From contig JAJEEM010000023.1 of assembly GCA_022820995.1 (NCBI GenBank), positions 1 through 64,000 on the forward strand: DNA of 64,000 bases, written 5' to 3'. The position numbers were made by a program, and so were the translations under genes. Below, one piece after another: positions 38,701 to 46,740 of this stretch. Within the stretch, counting starts at the first letter, position 1. The number at the start of each line of letters is the position of its first letter. The notes beneath the pieces are model-generated. The model was not told the origin of the DNA, made no database searches, and saw nothing but the letters and a program-made list of their open reading frames with translations. The DNA is from Gemmatimonadota bacterium (GTDB lineage: Bacteria; Gemmatimonadota; Gemmatimonadetes; Palauibacterales; Palauibacteraceae).

Positions 38701-38917
38701 CGAGGTGTACCGGCGTTGGCTCGACAAGACGCGCGGAGCCCGGCGGCATTCTCCCGACGGGACGCGCCGGCCGCACTGGCTCATCCGCCCCGTGCGTCCC
38801 GTGCGCACGGCCTACGACCTCCCGGAACCGCGGGGCCCTGAGTCGCCCGGCCGGGACCCGGCGAATACGGATGGGGCGCAACTTGACAGCAAATCGAGGC
38901 CCCCATCTACTTCATAA
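35795..38917 (+). CDS. Molybdopterin oxidoreductase catalytic subunit (Psr/Phs-like)
   Basis: A 1040-residue member of the DMSO reductase superfamily. The N-terminal 4Fe-4S motif reads CFNCESAC, then a fourth Cys in GRNCAKGP. The molybdenum region includes HTNICSSSARAGYQFW, where Cys or Ser could ligate the metal. Later segments include RLIVFDTRLSNTATHADHWL and the C-terminal cofactor domain (LWLHPSDAARKGVKTGDLVR). A twin-arginine pair near residue 50 (SRRL) has no hydrophobic stretch after it, so I see no Tat signal and the enzyme is probably cytoplasmic, unlike PsrA and PhsA. An N-terminal Gly/Asn/Ser-rich tail (residues 2-22) is odd. Substrate unknown; sulfur, arsenic or selenium oxyanions are possible. 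Confidence 0.9.
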   Translation: MSDPGGPGRNGSGAGGNGSGPDGVSRRLHELSERVSAARSETESRGETFYPGPSRAQLAAFPPRERWDDWVELDSKAWPEKRERRYMLVPTTCFNCESACGLLAYVDRDTLQVRKFEGNPEHPGSRGRNCAKGPATLNQIVDPDRVLYPLRRAGERGEGKWVRVSWEEALNDIATRIRTAIDEGRQREVMYHVGRPGEDGFTERLLAAWGVDGHNSHTNICSSSARAGYQFWLGMDRPSPDHARADVILLVSSHLEAGHYFNPHAQRILDGVKKGARLIVFDTRLSNTATHADHWLPTQPGSEAAVLLAIANHLIATGAWDREFVRRWFNWEEYLAAEKPDLPRTFESFEAVLRELYEACTFEWAAEESGVDAEQIGEVAELVARAGSRLSTHNWRSAASGNEGGWQVARTLFFLNALTGSIATPGGTYPSTWNKFIPKPIRMPRHPEHWNELTWPDEYPLAMYEVSYLLPHLLREGRGKLDVYFTRVYNPVWTNPDGFAWIEALTDEEKVGLHVALTPTWNESAYFADYILPMGHGPERHDLHSYETHDGQWIGFRQPVLRSARERLGERVADTRHTNPGEVWEENEFWLELSWRIDPDGSRGIREFVESKENPGQRLTVDEYYAWMFEHSVPGLPEAAAAEGLSPLDYMRRYGAFEVARDIGPLHERPVPDEELEDAREDEFGRIYTRAPASAAVNLAPMGAPDSDPEGRRPVGVRVGDTIRRGFPTPSGKLEFYSPTLVRWGWPEYAVPAYIRSHVHPAAMEPDQMCLISTFRLPVQIHTRSANSKWLDEIAHTNPLWLHPSDAARKGVKTGDLVRVETEIGHFVLKAWVTEGIKPGVVACSHHMGRWKLADAGASGPNGGEPGTAGRGEREPVAGQRQLMATVSLTGKGGDWKLSRKQGAAPYETDDPDTSRIWWTDVGVHQNLTFPVHPDPVSGMHCWHQAVRVVKASRRDRHGDIHVDTERSHEVYRRWLDKTRGARRHSPDGTRRPHWLIRPVRPVRTAYDLPEPRGPESPGRDPANTDGAQLDSKSRPPSTS

Positions 38918-38966
38918 GGTGAAAGTGAACAGTGCCGCACGCGCTGTCGGCGCGGGACATTAGGCC

Positions 38967-39872
38967 ATGGAGCTTTTTCGCGCCCTCGGCGCGCTTCTCG
39001 ATGGTCCGTGCGGGGAGAATCGGCTCATTGGCCACCTCCTCGAGCTGGGCCCGGTGCCGGACGAGCCCACGCACAACGACCTCTTTCTCTTCCAGCTCTA
39101 TCCGTACGCCTCCGCCTTTCTGGGCACCGACGGCCACATGGGCGGGGAGGCGCGCGACCGCGTCGCCGGCTTCTGGCGCGCGCTCGGGACGACGCCCCCG
39201 GAGGATCCGGACCACCTGCGGGCCCTGCTCGGGGGCTACGCCTGGCTCGTGGAAGCACAGCAGAGCGGGAACGGAAAGACGGCACAGGCCTGTCACGATG
39301 CGCGCCACGCTTTCCTCTGGGAGCACCTTCTCTCGTGGGTCCTCCCCTTTCTCGAGAAGCTCAGGCAGATCGCGCCCCCCTTCTACCGGGAGTGGGCCGA
39401 CACGCTCGAAGCCCTCCTCTTCAGAGAATCGGCCCGGCTCGGGCCGCCGACGCGCCGCCCGCTCGCGCTGCGCGAGGCGAAACCGGTGCCCGACCCGCGC
39501 CGGACCGACGGGGACAGCTTCTTCAGCGCCCTCCTGAGCCCGGTCCGCAGCGGACTCGTCCTCACGCGCGCCGACCTCGCGAGAGCTGCGCGCGACCTCG
39601 ATCTCGGTCTCCGCGTGGGCGAACGCGCCTACATTCTCCGGTCGATGATGTCGCAGGGCCCGCGCGCGACGCTGGACTGGCTCGCCTGCGAGGCGCGGGA
39701 CTGGGCGCACCTCCACGACCGCGGGGGGACCACGGCGCCGGAGGTCGCGGATTTCTGGACGCAGCGCGCGACCGCGACGGGTCGCCTCCTCGGCGACCTC
39801 AGCGCCGACATCGACTCCGACACCACCGCGAACATCAGCGCCGACATCCGCGCCGACGCCCGCAATGGCTGA
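38967..39872 (+). CDS. TorD/DmsD-family molybdoenzyme chaperone
   Basis: A 301-residue all-helical protein. The pattern YREWADTLEALLFRE and the ARHAFLWEHLLSWVLPFLEKL helix, with the conserved hydrophobic/acidic spacing, resemble TorD-like chaperones that bind the molybdoenzyme during cofactor insertion. It lies 49 nt after the catalytic subunit, as expected for a dedicated chaperone. The C-terminal 100 residues (from about FFSALLSPVRSGLVLTRADL) go beyond the usual 200-residue length and form an extra helical region. Its end overlaps the AI-2E gene by 8 nt. Confidence 0.8.
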   Translation: MELFRALGALLDGPCGENRLIGHLLELGPVPDEPTHNDLFLFQLYPYASAFLGTDGHMGGEARDRVAGFWRALGTTPPEDPDHLRALLGGYAWLVEAQQSGNGKTAQACHDARHAFLWEHLLSWVLPFLEKLRQIAPPFYREWADTLEALLFRESARLGPPTRRPLALREAKPVPDPRRTDGDSFFSALLSPVRSGLVLTRADLARAARDLDLGLRVGERAYILRSMMSQGPRATLDWLACEARDWAHLHDRGGTTAPEVADFWTQRATATGRLLGDLSADIDSDTTANISADIRADARNG

Positions 39873-41094
39873 CGCGGGCGGGAGCCCGCCTCTTCATCCG
39901 GGACGTTTCCGCGCCGTCTTCCTGCTCCTCCTCGTCGTCGGGATCAGCCTCCTCTTTCTGGAGATGATCCGGACGTTCCTCACGGCGCTCTTCCTGGGAG
40001 CGATCCTCAGCGGCCTCATGTACCCGGCCTACCGGACGCTTCGCCGCTGGTTCGGCGGAAGGGATGGGCTCGCCTCCTTCGCCGCGGTCGGACTGTTCGT
40101 CATCCTCCTCATCGGACCCGTCACGGCGTTCCTCGGCATCGTCGCGAACCAGGCCGTGCAGGTCACGCAGTCGGCGGGCCCCTGGATAGAAAATATGCAG
40201 GCCCAGCTGCGGCAGCCGGGCGGGGTCGACGAGCTGCTCGACCGGATTCCCTGGCTGGACTCGCTGCGGCCGTATCAGGAGCAGCTCCTCCAGAGGCTGG
40301 GCGAAGTCGCGGGATCCGTCGGCGGTCTGGTGGTCGACTGGCTCGCCGGCGTCACGACGGCGACCGTGCGCGTCGTCTTCCTCCTGCTGCTGATGCTGTA
40401 CGCCATGTTCTTCTTCCTGAAGGACGGCCGGGGCGTGCTGCACAAGGTCCTCTACTACCTCCCGCTCTCCGACGAGGACGAGCGCCGCATGCTCGACCGC
40501 TTCGTCTCCGTGACCCGCGCGATGGTGAAGGGGACGTTTCTCATCGGCATCGTGCAGGGCGCGCTCGCCGGGCTCGCCTTCTGGGTGGCGGGGATTCCGT
40601 CGGCCGCCTTCTGGGGCACGGTCATGGCGGTCCTCTCGATCGTCCCCGGGATCGGGTCCGCGCTCGTGTGGCTGCCCGCCGCGATCTACCTCCTCGCCTC
40701 GGACCAGGTCGTGGCCGGCATCGGGCTGATCCTGTGGTGCGGCCTCGTGGTGGGGACGCTGGACAACCTCATGCGCCCCTGGCTCGTCGGGCGCGACACG
40801 CGGATGCCGGACCTGATGATCCTGCTCGGCACCCTCGGCGGGCTCATCGCCTTCGGCATGGCCGGAGTGCTCATCGGCCCCATCGTCGCGGCGCTCTTCA
40901 TCACCGTGTGGGAACTCTACGGCGAATCCTTCCGGGACGTCCTGCCCGCCACCGCGTTCGGCGCGCCATCGCCCGCGGCGGCCGGCGCCGGAGAGGCGGA
41001 GCCGGATGTCGCGCCGGCGGCGGCACCGGAAGCCGCCGCGGACGACGCCGACGCGCCGGCAACCGCGCCGGACGATCCCCCGCCCGGGGCGTAG
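39865..41094 (+). CDS. AI-2E family transporter (PerM/YdiK-like)
   Basis: A 409-residue membrane protein. Two or three N-terminal helices precede a soluble coiled region (QLRQPGGVDELLDRIPWL) and then five further helices containing the family motif GTVMAVLSIVPGIGSALVWLP. It ends in a 50-residue Ala/Pro/Asp-rich cytoplasmic tail, which is not part of the family core. Family members are exporters or permeases for small molecules or sodium; autoinducer-2 export is shown only for a few. It overlaps the TorD gene by 8 nt. Confidence 0.9.
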   Translation: MADAGGSPPLHPGRFRAVFLLLLVVGISLLFLEMIRTFLTALFLGAILSGLMYPAYRTLRRWFGGRDGLASFAAVGLFVILLIGPVTAFLGIVANQAVQVTQSAGPWIENMQAQLRQPGGVDELLDRIPWLDSLRPYQEQLLQRLGEVAGSVGGLVVDWLAGVTTATVRVVFLLLLMLYAMFFFLKDGRGVLHKVLYYLPLSDEDERRMLDRFVSVTRAMVKGTFLIGIVQGALAGLAFWVAGIPSAAFWGTVMAVLSIVPGIGSALVWLPAAIYLLASDQVVAGIGLILWCGLVVGTLDNLMRPWLVGRDTRMPDLMILLGTLGGLIAFGMAGVLIGPIVAALFITVWELYGESFRDVLPATAFGAPSPAAAGAGEAEPDVAPAAAPEAAADDADAPATAPDDPPPGA

Positions 41095-41112
41095 CCCGAT
41101 CCGCCGAACGGC

Positions 41113-42504
41113 ATGAGCGGGAACCCGCTGGACCGGCTGCGCGCGAGCGGCGCGGCGCTTTCCCGCGTCACGGAACGCTGGGTGCCCGACGCGTGGGTCA
41201 TCCTCATGTCGCTGACCGTGGTCGCGCTCCTGCTCGCGGTCACCGGGGGCGGCGCCTCGATCCCGGAGGCGGGGCTGGCGTGGGGCGCCGGCGTGTGGAC
41301 GCTGCTGGAACTGGCGATGCAGTTCTCCATCGCCATGGTCGCGGCCCACGCGTGCGCCTCGTCGCCACCCGTCTACCGGCTGCTCGACCGCCTCGCCGGC
41401 TGCCCGAACCCGGAGCGCCCGGTCCAGGCCGTCGCCCTCGCCGCCGGGTTCTCCATGGCGGTCGGCTACCTCAACTGGGCGTTCGGGCTCGTCGGTTCCG
41501 CGCTCTTCGTCCCGTTCATCCTGAAGCGCAACCCGCGCGCCGACGTGCGCCTCGTCATCGCCGCGGCGTACATGGGCATCGGGACCGTGTGGCAATCCGG
41601 CCTCTCGAGTTCCGCCCCGCTGATCATGGCCACGCCCGGCAACCCCCTGCTGGAGCCGGGGACCGGCGCGCCCGTCGTGGACCGCCTCTACCCGGTCACC
41701 GAGACGCTCTTTCATCCGTTCAACCTCGGGTATGCCGCCGCGATGCTGCTCGTCGGCCTCGTCGCCGCCATGGCGCTCCACCCGCACCGCGACGTCGTCA
41801 CCCTGACCGAGGCGGAGGTCGACGAGATCCTCCCGGCGCCCCCGCCGCGCTCCGAGGCCGGGACGACGCCCGCCGAGCGGCTCGACCGCTTCCGCGGCTG
41901 GTCGCTCCTCGCCGCCCTCCTGTTCGCGTACCCGCTCGCCCACTCCATCGTCACGCGGGGCTTCGGCGCGAGCTGGACGATCAACGCCTACAACACCGTG
42001 TTCCTCGTTCTCGCGATCGTCCTCCACGGCCGCCCGACGTCGTTCCTCCGCGCCTGCTGCGACGGCGTGGGCGCCGCGTGGGGGATCATCCTGCAGTTCC
42101 CGTTCTACGCCGGCATCTTCGGCCTCATCCAGAACACGAACCTCGGAGGCTGGCTCGGCGAGCAGTTCGCGGAGGTCGCCACGACCCGGCTCTACCCCCT
42201 CGTGGTCTACGTCTATTCGGGGATCATGAGCATGTTCATCCCTTCGGCGGGCTCGAAGTGGATGATCGAGGCTCCGTACGTGATCCCCGCCGGAGAGGCG
42301 CTCGATGTTTCCGTCATGACCGTGCTCCTCGCGTATACGTACGGGGACTCCGCCTTCAACCTCATCCACCCGTTCTGGGCGCTCCCCATCCTCGCCGTGA
42401 CGCGGAGGCGCTTCGGGGAGATCCTCGGGTACGCTTTCCTCCTCTGGCTGGCGACGATCCTCCTGGGCGTCGCGACCATGCTCGTGATCCCGATCCGCTG
42501 GTGA
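41113..42504 (+). CDS. AtoE-type short-chain fatty acid transporter family protein
   Basis: A 463-residue permease with about 12 hydrophobic helices. The N-terminus (RVTERWVPDAWVILMSLTVV) and the internal segment NWAFGLVGSALFVPFI match the short-chain fatty acid transporter family typified by E. coli AtoE. It likely imports short-chain fatty acids such as acetoacetate or butyrate. It starts 18 nt after the AI-2E gene; the ribosome site is weak, suggesting coupled translation. No acetoacetate catabolic genes are adjacent. Confidence 0.88.
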   Translation: MSGNPLDRLRASGAALSRVTERWVPDAWVILMSLTVVALLLAVTGGGASIPEAGLAWGAGVWTLLELAMQFSIAMVAAHACASSPPVYRLLDRLAGCPNPERPVQAVALAAGFSMAVGYLNWAFGLVGSALFVPFILKRNPRADVRLVIAAAYMGIGTVWQSGLSSSAPLIMATPGNPLLEPGTGAPVVDRLYPVTETLFHPFNLGYAAAMLLVGLVAAMALHPHRDVVTLTEAEVDEILPAPPPRSEAGTTPAERLDRFRGWSLLAALLFAYPLAHSIVTRGFGASWTINAYNTVFLVLAIVLHGRPTSFLRACCDGVGAAWGIILQFPFYAGIFGLIQNTNLGGWLGEQFAEVATTRLYPLVVYVYSGIMSMFIPSAGSKWMIEAPYVIPAGEALDVSVMTVLLAYTYGDSAFNLIHPFWALPILAVTRRRFGEILGYAFLLWLATILLGVATMLVIPIRW

Positions 42505-42526
42505 CGCCCGTGAAACCCGGGACCCC

Positions 42527-43018
42527 ATGAAGACCCTGCTCATCCTCCGGCACGCGAAGTCGTCCTGGGACCATCCCGGGCTCCGCGACCACGACCGGCC
42601 CCTGAATCCCCGCGGCCGCCGCGCCGCGCCCCGCATGGGCCGCTTCCTCGCGGAACAGGATCTCGTGCCGGAGCGGATCGTGAGTTCGACCGCCGTCCGC
42701 GCGCGCACGACGGCGGAACTCGCGGCGGCGGAGTTCGGACAGGAGGTGGAGATCGAGACGACGAGCGACCTCTACGGCGCGTCGCCCGACGGCTACATCG
42801 AGGTCGCGGAGGCGATGGGGGGAGCGGCGGAGCGGCTGATGCTGGTCGGGCACAACCCGGGCATCACCTCTCTCGTCTGGCAGTTGACGGGCAAGGGCGA
42901 GTACATGCCGACCGCTGCGCTCGCCGCGGTGGAACTGGACATCGAGGACTGGTCGGAACTGGGACTGGCCCGCCGCGGCCGCCTCATCGGCTTCTGGCGC
43001 CCCAAGGCGCTCCCGTGA
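42527..43018 (+). CDS. SixA-like histidine phosphatase family protein
   Basis: A 163-residue histidine phosphatase. The RHG-type motif LRHAKSSWDHP holds the nucleophilic His near residue 8, with a conserved Arg in RDHDRPLNPRGRRAA. A second His is in GHNPGI near the C-terminus. The KSSW and DRPLN segments mark the SixA subgroup, which removes phosphate from phosphohistidine proteins such as HPt domains. It closes the plus-strand run and converges on the choice-of-anchor V gene; its stop lies within a short tandem repeat. Confidence 0.9.
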   Translation: MKTLLILRHAKSSWDHPGLRDHDRPLNPRGRRAAPRMGRFLAEQDLVPERIVSSTAVRARTTAELAAAEFGQEVEIETTSDLYGASPDGYIEVAEAMGGAAERLMLVGHNPGITSLVWQLTGKGEYMPTAALAAVELDIEDWSELGLARRGRLIGFWRPKALP

Positions 43019-43069
43019 CGGTCAGCGCGCTCCCCTGACGTCAGCGCCCGCCCCTGACGTCAGCGCCCG
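43012..43069. repeat. Tandem repeat of 19 nt with TGACGTCA core
   Basis: Two perfect 19-nt copies (43032-43050 and 43051-43069) contain the palindrome TGACGTCA. A diverged copy precedes them (43012-43031). The repeat spans the gap between two convergent genes and supplies the stop codon of the choice-of-anchor V gene at 43060-43062 and lies over the SixA stop at 43016-43018. Confidence 0.85.
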
Positions 43070-43671
43070 CCCGTCGGGATCGTGACCGAGAGCGCGTAGA
43101 CGAGGTCGTCGAGCGGGGAATCGTCGCCGCCGCCGGAGTTGGCGGCGATGTGAAGGACGACGGGCGCCTCCGCGTCGGGAGCCTGCCACTCGAATGTCCA
43201 CTCGATGGCGCCGTCGGTCGGCGCCGAGCCGGCGCGGGTGTGCTGGACGTACTCCGTGTCGCCGCCCTCCCCGCGGACGACGGTGACCCGGTCGTCGAGC
43301 GGCCGGATCCCGCCGGCCCCGGCGCCGCGCCGATCCCCGTCTTCGAAGCGGAACGCCCCCTGGAAGCCGGCCGCGAGCATGTCGAAGCTCTCGAAACGGA
43401 CCGTCACCGCGTGGCGCTGGCCCGGCCGGTAGCCGCCCTCGAGTCCGGCGACCTCGAGCGTGGCCCCGGGTTGGTTGAGCGGAGCCCCGAAGTGGCAGGT
43501 GGCGCAGGTCGGCTCCCCGAAGCCGCCCGTGTGGCCCGGGGGCGGTCCCTCGATGTGCGTCGGGGGGTGCGCCGCGGCGTGTGGCCGGTCCCCGGAGTCC
43601 CACGCGGCGGCCCCGACCATCGCAAAGAGGCCCGCGGCGCACAGCGCGGCCGCGGGCCCCGGGAGGGACAT
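43060..43671 (-). CDS. Choice-of-anchor V-like exported protein with a CxxCH motif
   Basis: A 203-residue protein with an N-terminal hydrophobic signal (GPAAALCAAGLFAMVGAAA). It is followed by the segment HTGGFGEPTCATCHFGAPLN, which includes a haem-binding type CxxCH, and a beta-sandwich domain (PGQRHAVTVRFES, IEWTFEWQAP, VVLHIAANSGGGDDSPL). This combination matches the choice-of-anchor V family of exported proteins of unknown function; in that family GGxPGxxxCxxCH is the hallmark, and whether haem is bound is not established. The final stretch after the sandwich is very short here, with no C-terminal membrane anchor. Its ATG overlaps the stop of the Vgb-like gene by one base. Confidence 0.8.
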   Translation of the reverse strand: MSLPGPAAALCAAGLFAMVGAAAWDSGDRPHAAAHPPTHIEGPPPGHTGGFGEPTCATCHFGAPLNQPGATLEVAGLEGGYRPGQRHAVTVRFESFDMLAAGFQGAFRFEDGDRRGAGAGGIRPLDDRVTVVRGEGGDTEYVQHTRAGSAPTDGAIEWTFEWQAPDAEAPVVLHIAANSGGGDDSPLDDLVYALSVTIPTGGR

Positions 43672-44729
43672 CAGCGCGAGCGCGGCGACACCACCGCCCG
43701 GCCGACCGTGTTCACGTCCGCCCCGAACCAGATCGAGTCCGTGGCCGGATCGTAGTACATGTGCCGGATCGTGCCGCCCCCGCTCGGCACGTCGAGCATG
43801 CCCACGAACTCCTCCGTGTCCGTGTCGAAGCCGACGAACCGGTTCGGCTGGATCCCCGTCTCGACGAGCCACACGACGTCGTACTTGTCGATCGCCACGC
43901 CGTAGGGCCGCGACTCCTCGCCCGCCGGCAGGTCGTACTCCCGCTGGAATCCGCCGCCCTCGACGACGAGACCGATCTTCCCGCGGCTGTAGTCCACGTA
44001 CCAGATCCGGTCCTTCGAGTCGATGACCAGGCGGCGCGGCCGCGCGCCCTCGGGCAGGTCGTAGCCGATGAGTTCGAACGAGGACGGCTCCACCATCCCG
44101 ATGAGGTTCGTGTTGAAGTGCGCGATCCAGGGCCGGTTCTCCGAGTCCAGCTTGACCCCGTACGGACGGCTCGAACCCATGCCCTGGCGCGTCTCGACCT
44201 CGGGCGCCTCCACCAGCCGCACCTCCCTCGACGCCTTGTCGAGGAAGCCGATCAGGTTCCCGCCCTGCACCGAGAACCAGATGTCCCCGTTGTCGTCCCA
44301 GATCAGCGTGTGCGGATCCCGCGCCCGCTCGTCCGGCATCATGATCTTGTCGATCTCGCCCGTCTCCGGATCGATGATCCCGATGTGGTTCGCCCGGTTG
44401 CCGGCGTAGTAGACCAGTCCGTCGTCATCGACGATCAGGTTGTGGGGCCCCGTGCCGTCGTCCATGTCATAGCGCCTGAACTCCCCGCTGGCCGGATCCA
44501 GCACGGCGGCGTAGTGCGCGGCCTGTCCCACGAACCAGACGCGGCCGTCCGGTCCGACGAACGGGTCGCGCGGACGGCTGTCGGGGTAGGGGACCGTCCA
44601 TTCCTCGATGGTGAGCACATCGGTGGCCGCGGTATGGTCCTGCGCCGCCGCCTCCGCGGAGCCGATGAACGTCGCCGCCGCCGCGAACCCTGCCGCCGCC
44701 AGCGTCGCGACCCGAATTCGATGAATCAT
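43671..44729 (-). CDS. Exported Vgb/NHL-type beta-propeller (streptogramin lyase-like)
   Basis: A 352-residue protein with a signal peptide ending near SAEAAAQD and at least six repeats of about 42 residues containing D-G-x-V/I-W (PDGRVWFVGQ, DNGDIWFSVQG, SKDRIWYVDYSRG). This is the virginiamycin B lyase/NHL propeller fold. Vgb itself linearises streptogramin antibiotics, but most exported homologues have unknown roles. Its partners here (an exported CxxCH protein and a flippase) do not suggest antibiotic resistance. The ATG overlaps the flippase stop (ATGA). Confidence 0.85.
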   Translation of the reverse strand: MIHRIRVATLAAAGFAAAATFIGSAEAAAQDHTAATDVLTIEEWTVPYPDSRPRDPFVGPDGRVWFVGQAAHYAAVLDPASGEFRRYDMDDGTGPHNLIVDDDGLVYYAGNRANHIGIIDPETGEIDKIMMPDERARDPHTLIWDDNGDIWFSVQGGNLIGFLDKASREVRLVEAPEVETRQGMGSSRPYGVKLDSENRPWIAHFNTNLIGMVEPSSFELIGYDLPEGARPRRLVIDSKDRIWYVDYSRGKIGLVVEGGGFQREYDLPAGEESRPYGVAIDKYDVVWLVETGIQPNRFVGFDTDTEEFVGMLDVPSGGGTIRHMYYDPATDSIWFGADVNTVGRAVVSPRSR

Positions 44730-46231
44730 TTCCCTGCCTCCTCGATCGCTGTTGCCGCTTCGTGCCTCGCCGCCCGCACCTTGGGCGTCAGATAGATATT
44801 GGCGGTCAGGCGGCCCAACAGAAAGCCGGTGAAGGCGGCGGTCGCGCCGACCCAGCTCAGCCCCCAGCCGACCGCGACGAACACGAGCGCGACGGCCGTG
44901 ATCTCCGCGGCGGTCCCGACGATGATCGGACCCGTCCTCCGGTGCCGGATCAGCGTGCCCCGCTGGAGCGAGAGGAGAACGCCGAGGAAGGGGACGGGGG
45001 TGAGCACCCGGGCGGCCGGAATCGCGAAGGAGGCGAGTTCGGGCGTGAGGCCGGACACGTGGACGAACCAGAGGTGGGAGAGCGGGGTGAACGCGAGCAG
45101 CGCGAGGATGCCGGAGAGCGTCGCGCCGAGACCGATCGCGAAGCGGCGGATCTCCTCGTAGCCCTCGTTTCCCCGGCCCAGTAGCGCGATGACCGCATCC
45201 TGGAAGCTGAGACCCACGGAACGGAAGATGAATCCGAGCGAGTGCACGACGGGAAACACGGCGAGCGACTCGACCGGCGACGCCGCGCGCCCCATGAAGA
45301 AGGTGAGCATCGGCTGGATCGCGATCCCGATCAGCGACGTGAGCATCAGGGGGAGGTAGAACCGCCCGATCTCGCCGAAGCGCAGTTCGCCGCCTTCTGT
45401 CGCGGCGCCCGACTCCGGATCCGCGGTCGAGACGCCGACGCGGCCGATCTCCGCGATGTCGTGGGGGTCGGACGAGACCGCCACGGGGTCTGTCGCCTCC
45501 GCCCGCCCGCCCGCCGGGACGAGCAGGGCGCGAATGGCGTCCCGGGCCATCCAGCGCGCGACCGCCGCTTCCATCACGACGCCGAACGAGAGCGCGGAGG
45601 CCCCGACCGCGGCGCCGGGAAGATCCGTGGCGATGGCGAGGACGAGCGCGGCGACCGACATCGAGACGAGCCGCACGACCGTCCCGCCCGCCACGAGCCG
45701 CGTGCGCCCGGAGCGGATGAGCACGCCCTGCCAGAAGCGCCGGTAGCCGATCGCCGCCGGCCAGGGCAGGAAGCACCACAGCGCCCCGTACGTCAGGCGC
45801 GCCAGCTCCTCCGGCAGCCCGAGCGCCCCCAGCATGAGCCCGCGGTGCACCGGCGGCACGAGCACGACGAGGAGCATCAGCGTGGAGAAGGCGTTCAGCC
45901 CGTGCGCGAACGTCCGCAGCCTCCGGTACGAGACGGCGTCCTCCACGAGGGCCGTCGAGGCGCTCAGCAGCATGATGACCGGCGCCTCCATCAGCACGGC
46001 AAGCGCGATCGCGACGCCGTAGGCCGCCAGCCCCAGCGTGGGCTCCGGAAGCCGCGCCACGACCGCCGCGAGATAGGGCCCCTCGGCGGCCATCATCAGC
46101 CATGTGGCGGCCAGCGGGGCCCAGAAGGCGAAGATCCTGCGGGCGGAAAGGTCGGTCGTCGCGCCGGCCGAGGGGGCGGGGGAGGCGTTCAGCGGAGGAG
46201 ATCTTCCAGGCGCTCGAGCGACCAGGTCCAC
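44726..46231 (-). CDS. MOP-superfamily multispanning membrane protein (MATE/flippase-like)
   Basis: A protein of up to 501 residues with about 12 hydrophobic helices and the low-similarity pattern of polysaccharide or lipid flippases and MATE exporters (WAPLAATWLMMAAEGPYLAA at helix 1). A cytoplasmic loop of about 50 residues near the middle is acidic and lacks clear motifs. The substrate is unknown. The start is uncertain: GTG 46231 would overlap the SRPBCC gene by 43 nt, while CTG at 46192-46190 would overlap only its stop (CTGA) but has a weaker Shine-Dalgarno. Helix 1 begins shortly after either start. Confidence 0.8.
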   Translation of the reverse strand: MDLVARAPGRSPPLNASPAPSAGATTDLSARRIFAFWAPLAATWLMMAAEGPYLAAVVARLPEPTLGLAAYGVAIALAVLMEAPVIMLLSASTALVEDAVSYRRLRTFAHGLNAFSTLMLLVVLVPPVHRGLMLGALGLPEELARLTYGALWCFLPWPAAIGYRRFWQGVLIRSGRTRLVAGGTVVRLVSMSVAALVLAIATDLPGAAVGASALSFGVVMEAAVARWMARDAIRALLVPAGGRAEATDPVAVSSDPHDIAEIGRVGVSTADPESGAATEGGELRFGEIGRFYLPLMLTSLIGIAIQPMLTFFMGRAASPVESLAVFPVVHSLGFIFRSVGLSFQDAVIALLGRGNEGYEEIRRFAIGLGATLSGILALLAFTPLSHLWFVHVSGLTPELASFAIPAARVLTPVPFLGVLLSLQRGTLIRHRRTGPIIVGTAAEITAVALVFVAVGWGLSWVGATAAFTGFLLGRLTANIYLTPKVRAARHEAATAIEEAGK

Positions 46232-46629
46232 CCGAGGCGGTGTCCCTCCGCGGCCTCGGCGGCGGGGAAGCCTTCATGGGCGATGACGACCTCGGTCGAC
46301 GCGCCGTCGGCGAGGAAGTCGACCGTGACGAGCGTCTCGCCGACCGCGGCCTCCGGCTCTTCCCAGTCCCAGGTATACGTGAGCCGGTTCGGAGCGTCGA
46401 TCTCGCGGTACACGCCGAATGCCGTATGGAGCGTCCCCCCTTCCGCCTCGATGAGAAGGCGGTACGCCCCCCCGGGCACGAGGTCGACCTGCGAGTCGCG
46501 GATCGTCGCTCCCGGAGGGCAGGACCACTGGCGGATCAGTTCCGGTTCGGTCCAGGCCCGGAACACCGCCTCCGGAGGCGCGGGGATCGCTCTCCGGACA
46601 CGGCAGCGTCGATCTGCGGAATCGGTCAT
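46189..46629 (-). CDS. SRPBCC (AHSA1-type START-like) domain protein
   Basis: A 146-residue single-domain protein. The segments IPAPPEAVFRAWTEPELIRQW, GGAYRLLIEAEGG and the C-terminal GWTWSLERLEDLL helix match the AHSA1/START-like lipid- or ligand-binding fold. ATG 46629 is preferred because GAGGAG lies 7 nt upstream; a frame extends to 46656 without such a site. It is the first gene of the minus-strand operon leading into the flippase, propeller and CxxCH protein. Ligand unknown. Confidence 0.88.
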   Translation of the reverse strand: MTDSADRRCRVRRAIPAPPEAVFRAWTEPELIRQWSCPPGATIRDSQVDLVPGGAYRLLIEAEGGTLHTAFGVYREIDAPNRLTYTWDWEEPEAAVGETLVTVDFLADGASTEVVIAHEGFPAAEAAEGHRLGWTWSLERLEDLLR

Positions 46630-46740
46630 CTGGATTCTCCTCGGAATCTGGCGCAAAGGGAACCGGCGGGATCAGGTTGTCCATTGCTATGATGGTTGGC
46701 GACTCGTCGGGCAAGGACCTCTCTCGATCGTGAACCGTTC

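Noticed and set aside
43671-44729. Streptogramin resistance lyase
   Set aside because: Propeller fold matches Vgb, but it is exported, sits with surface-type genes and lacks resistance context, so I report only the fold.
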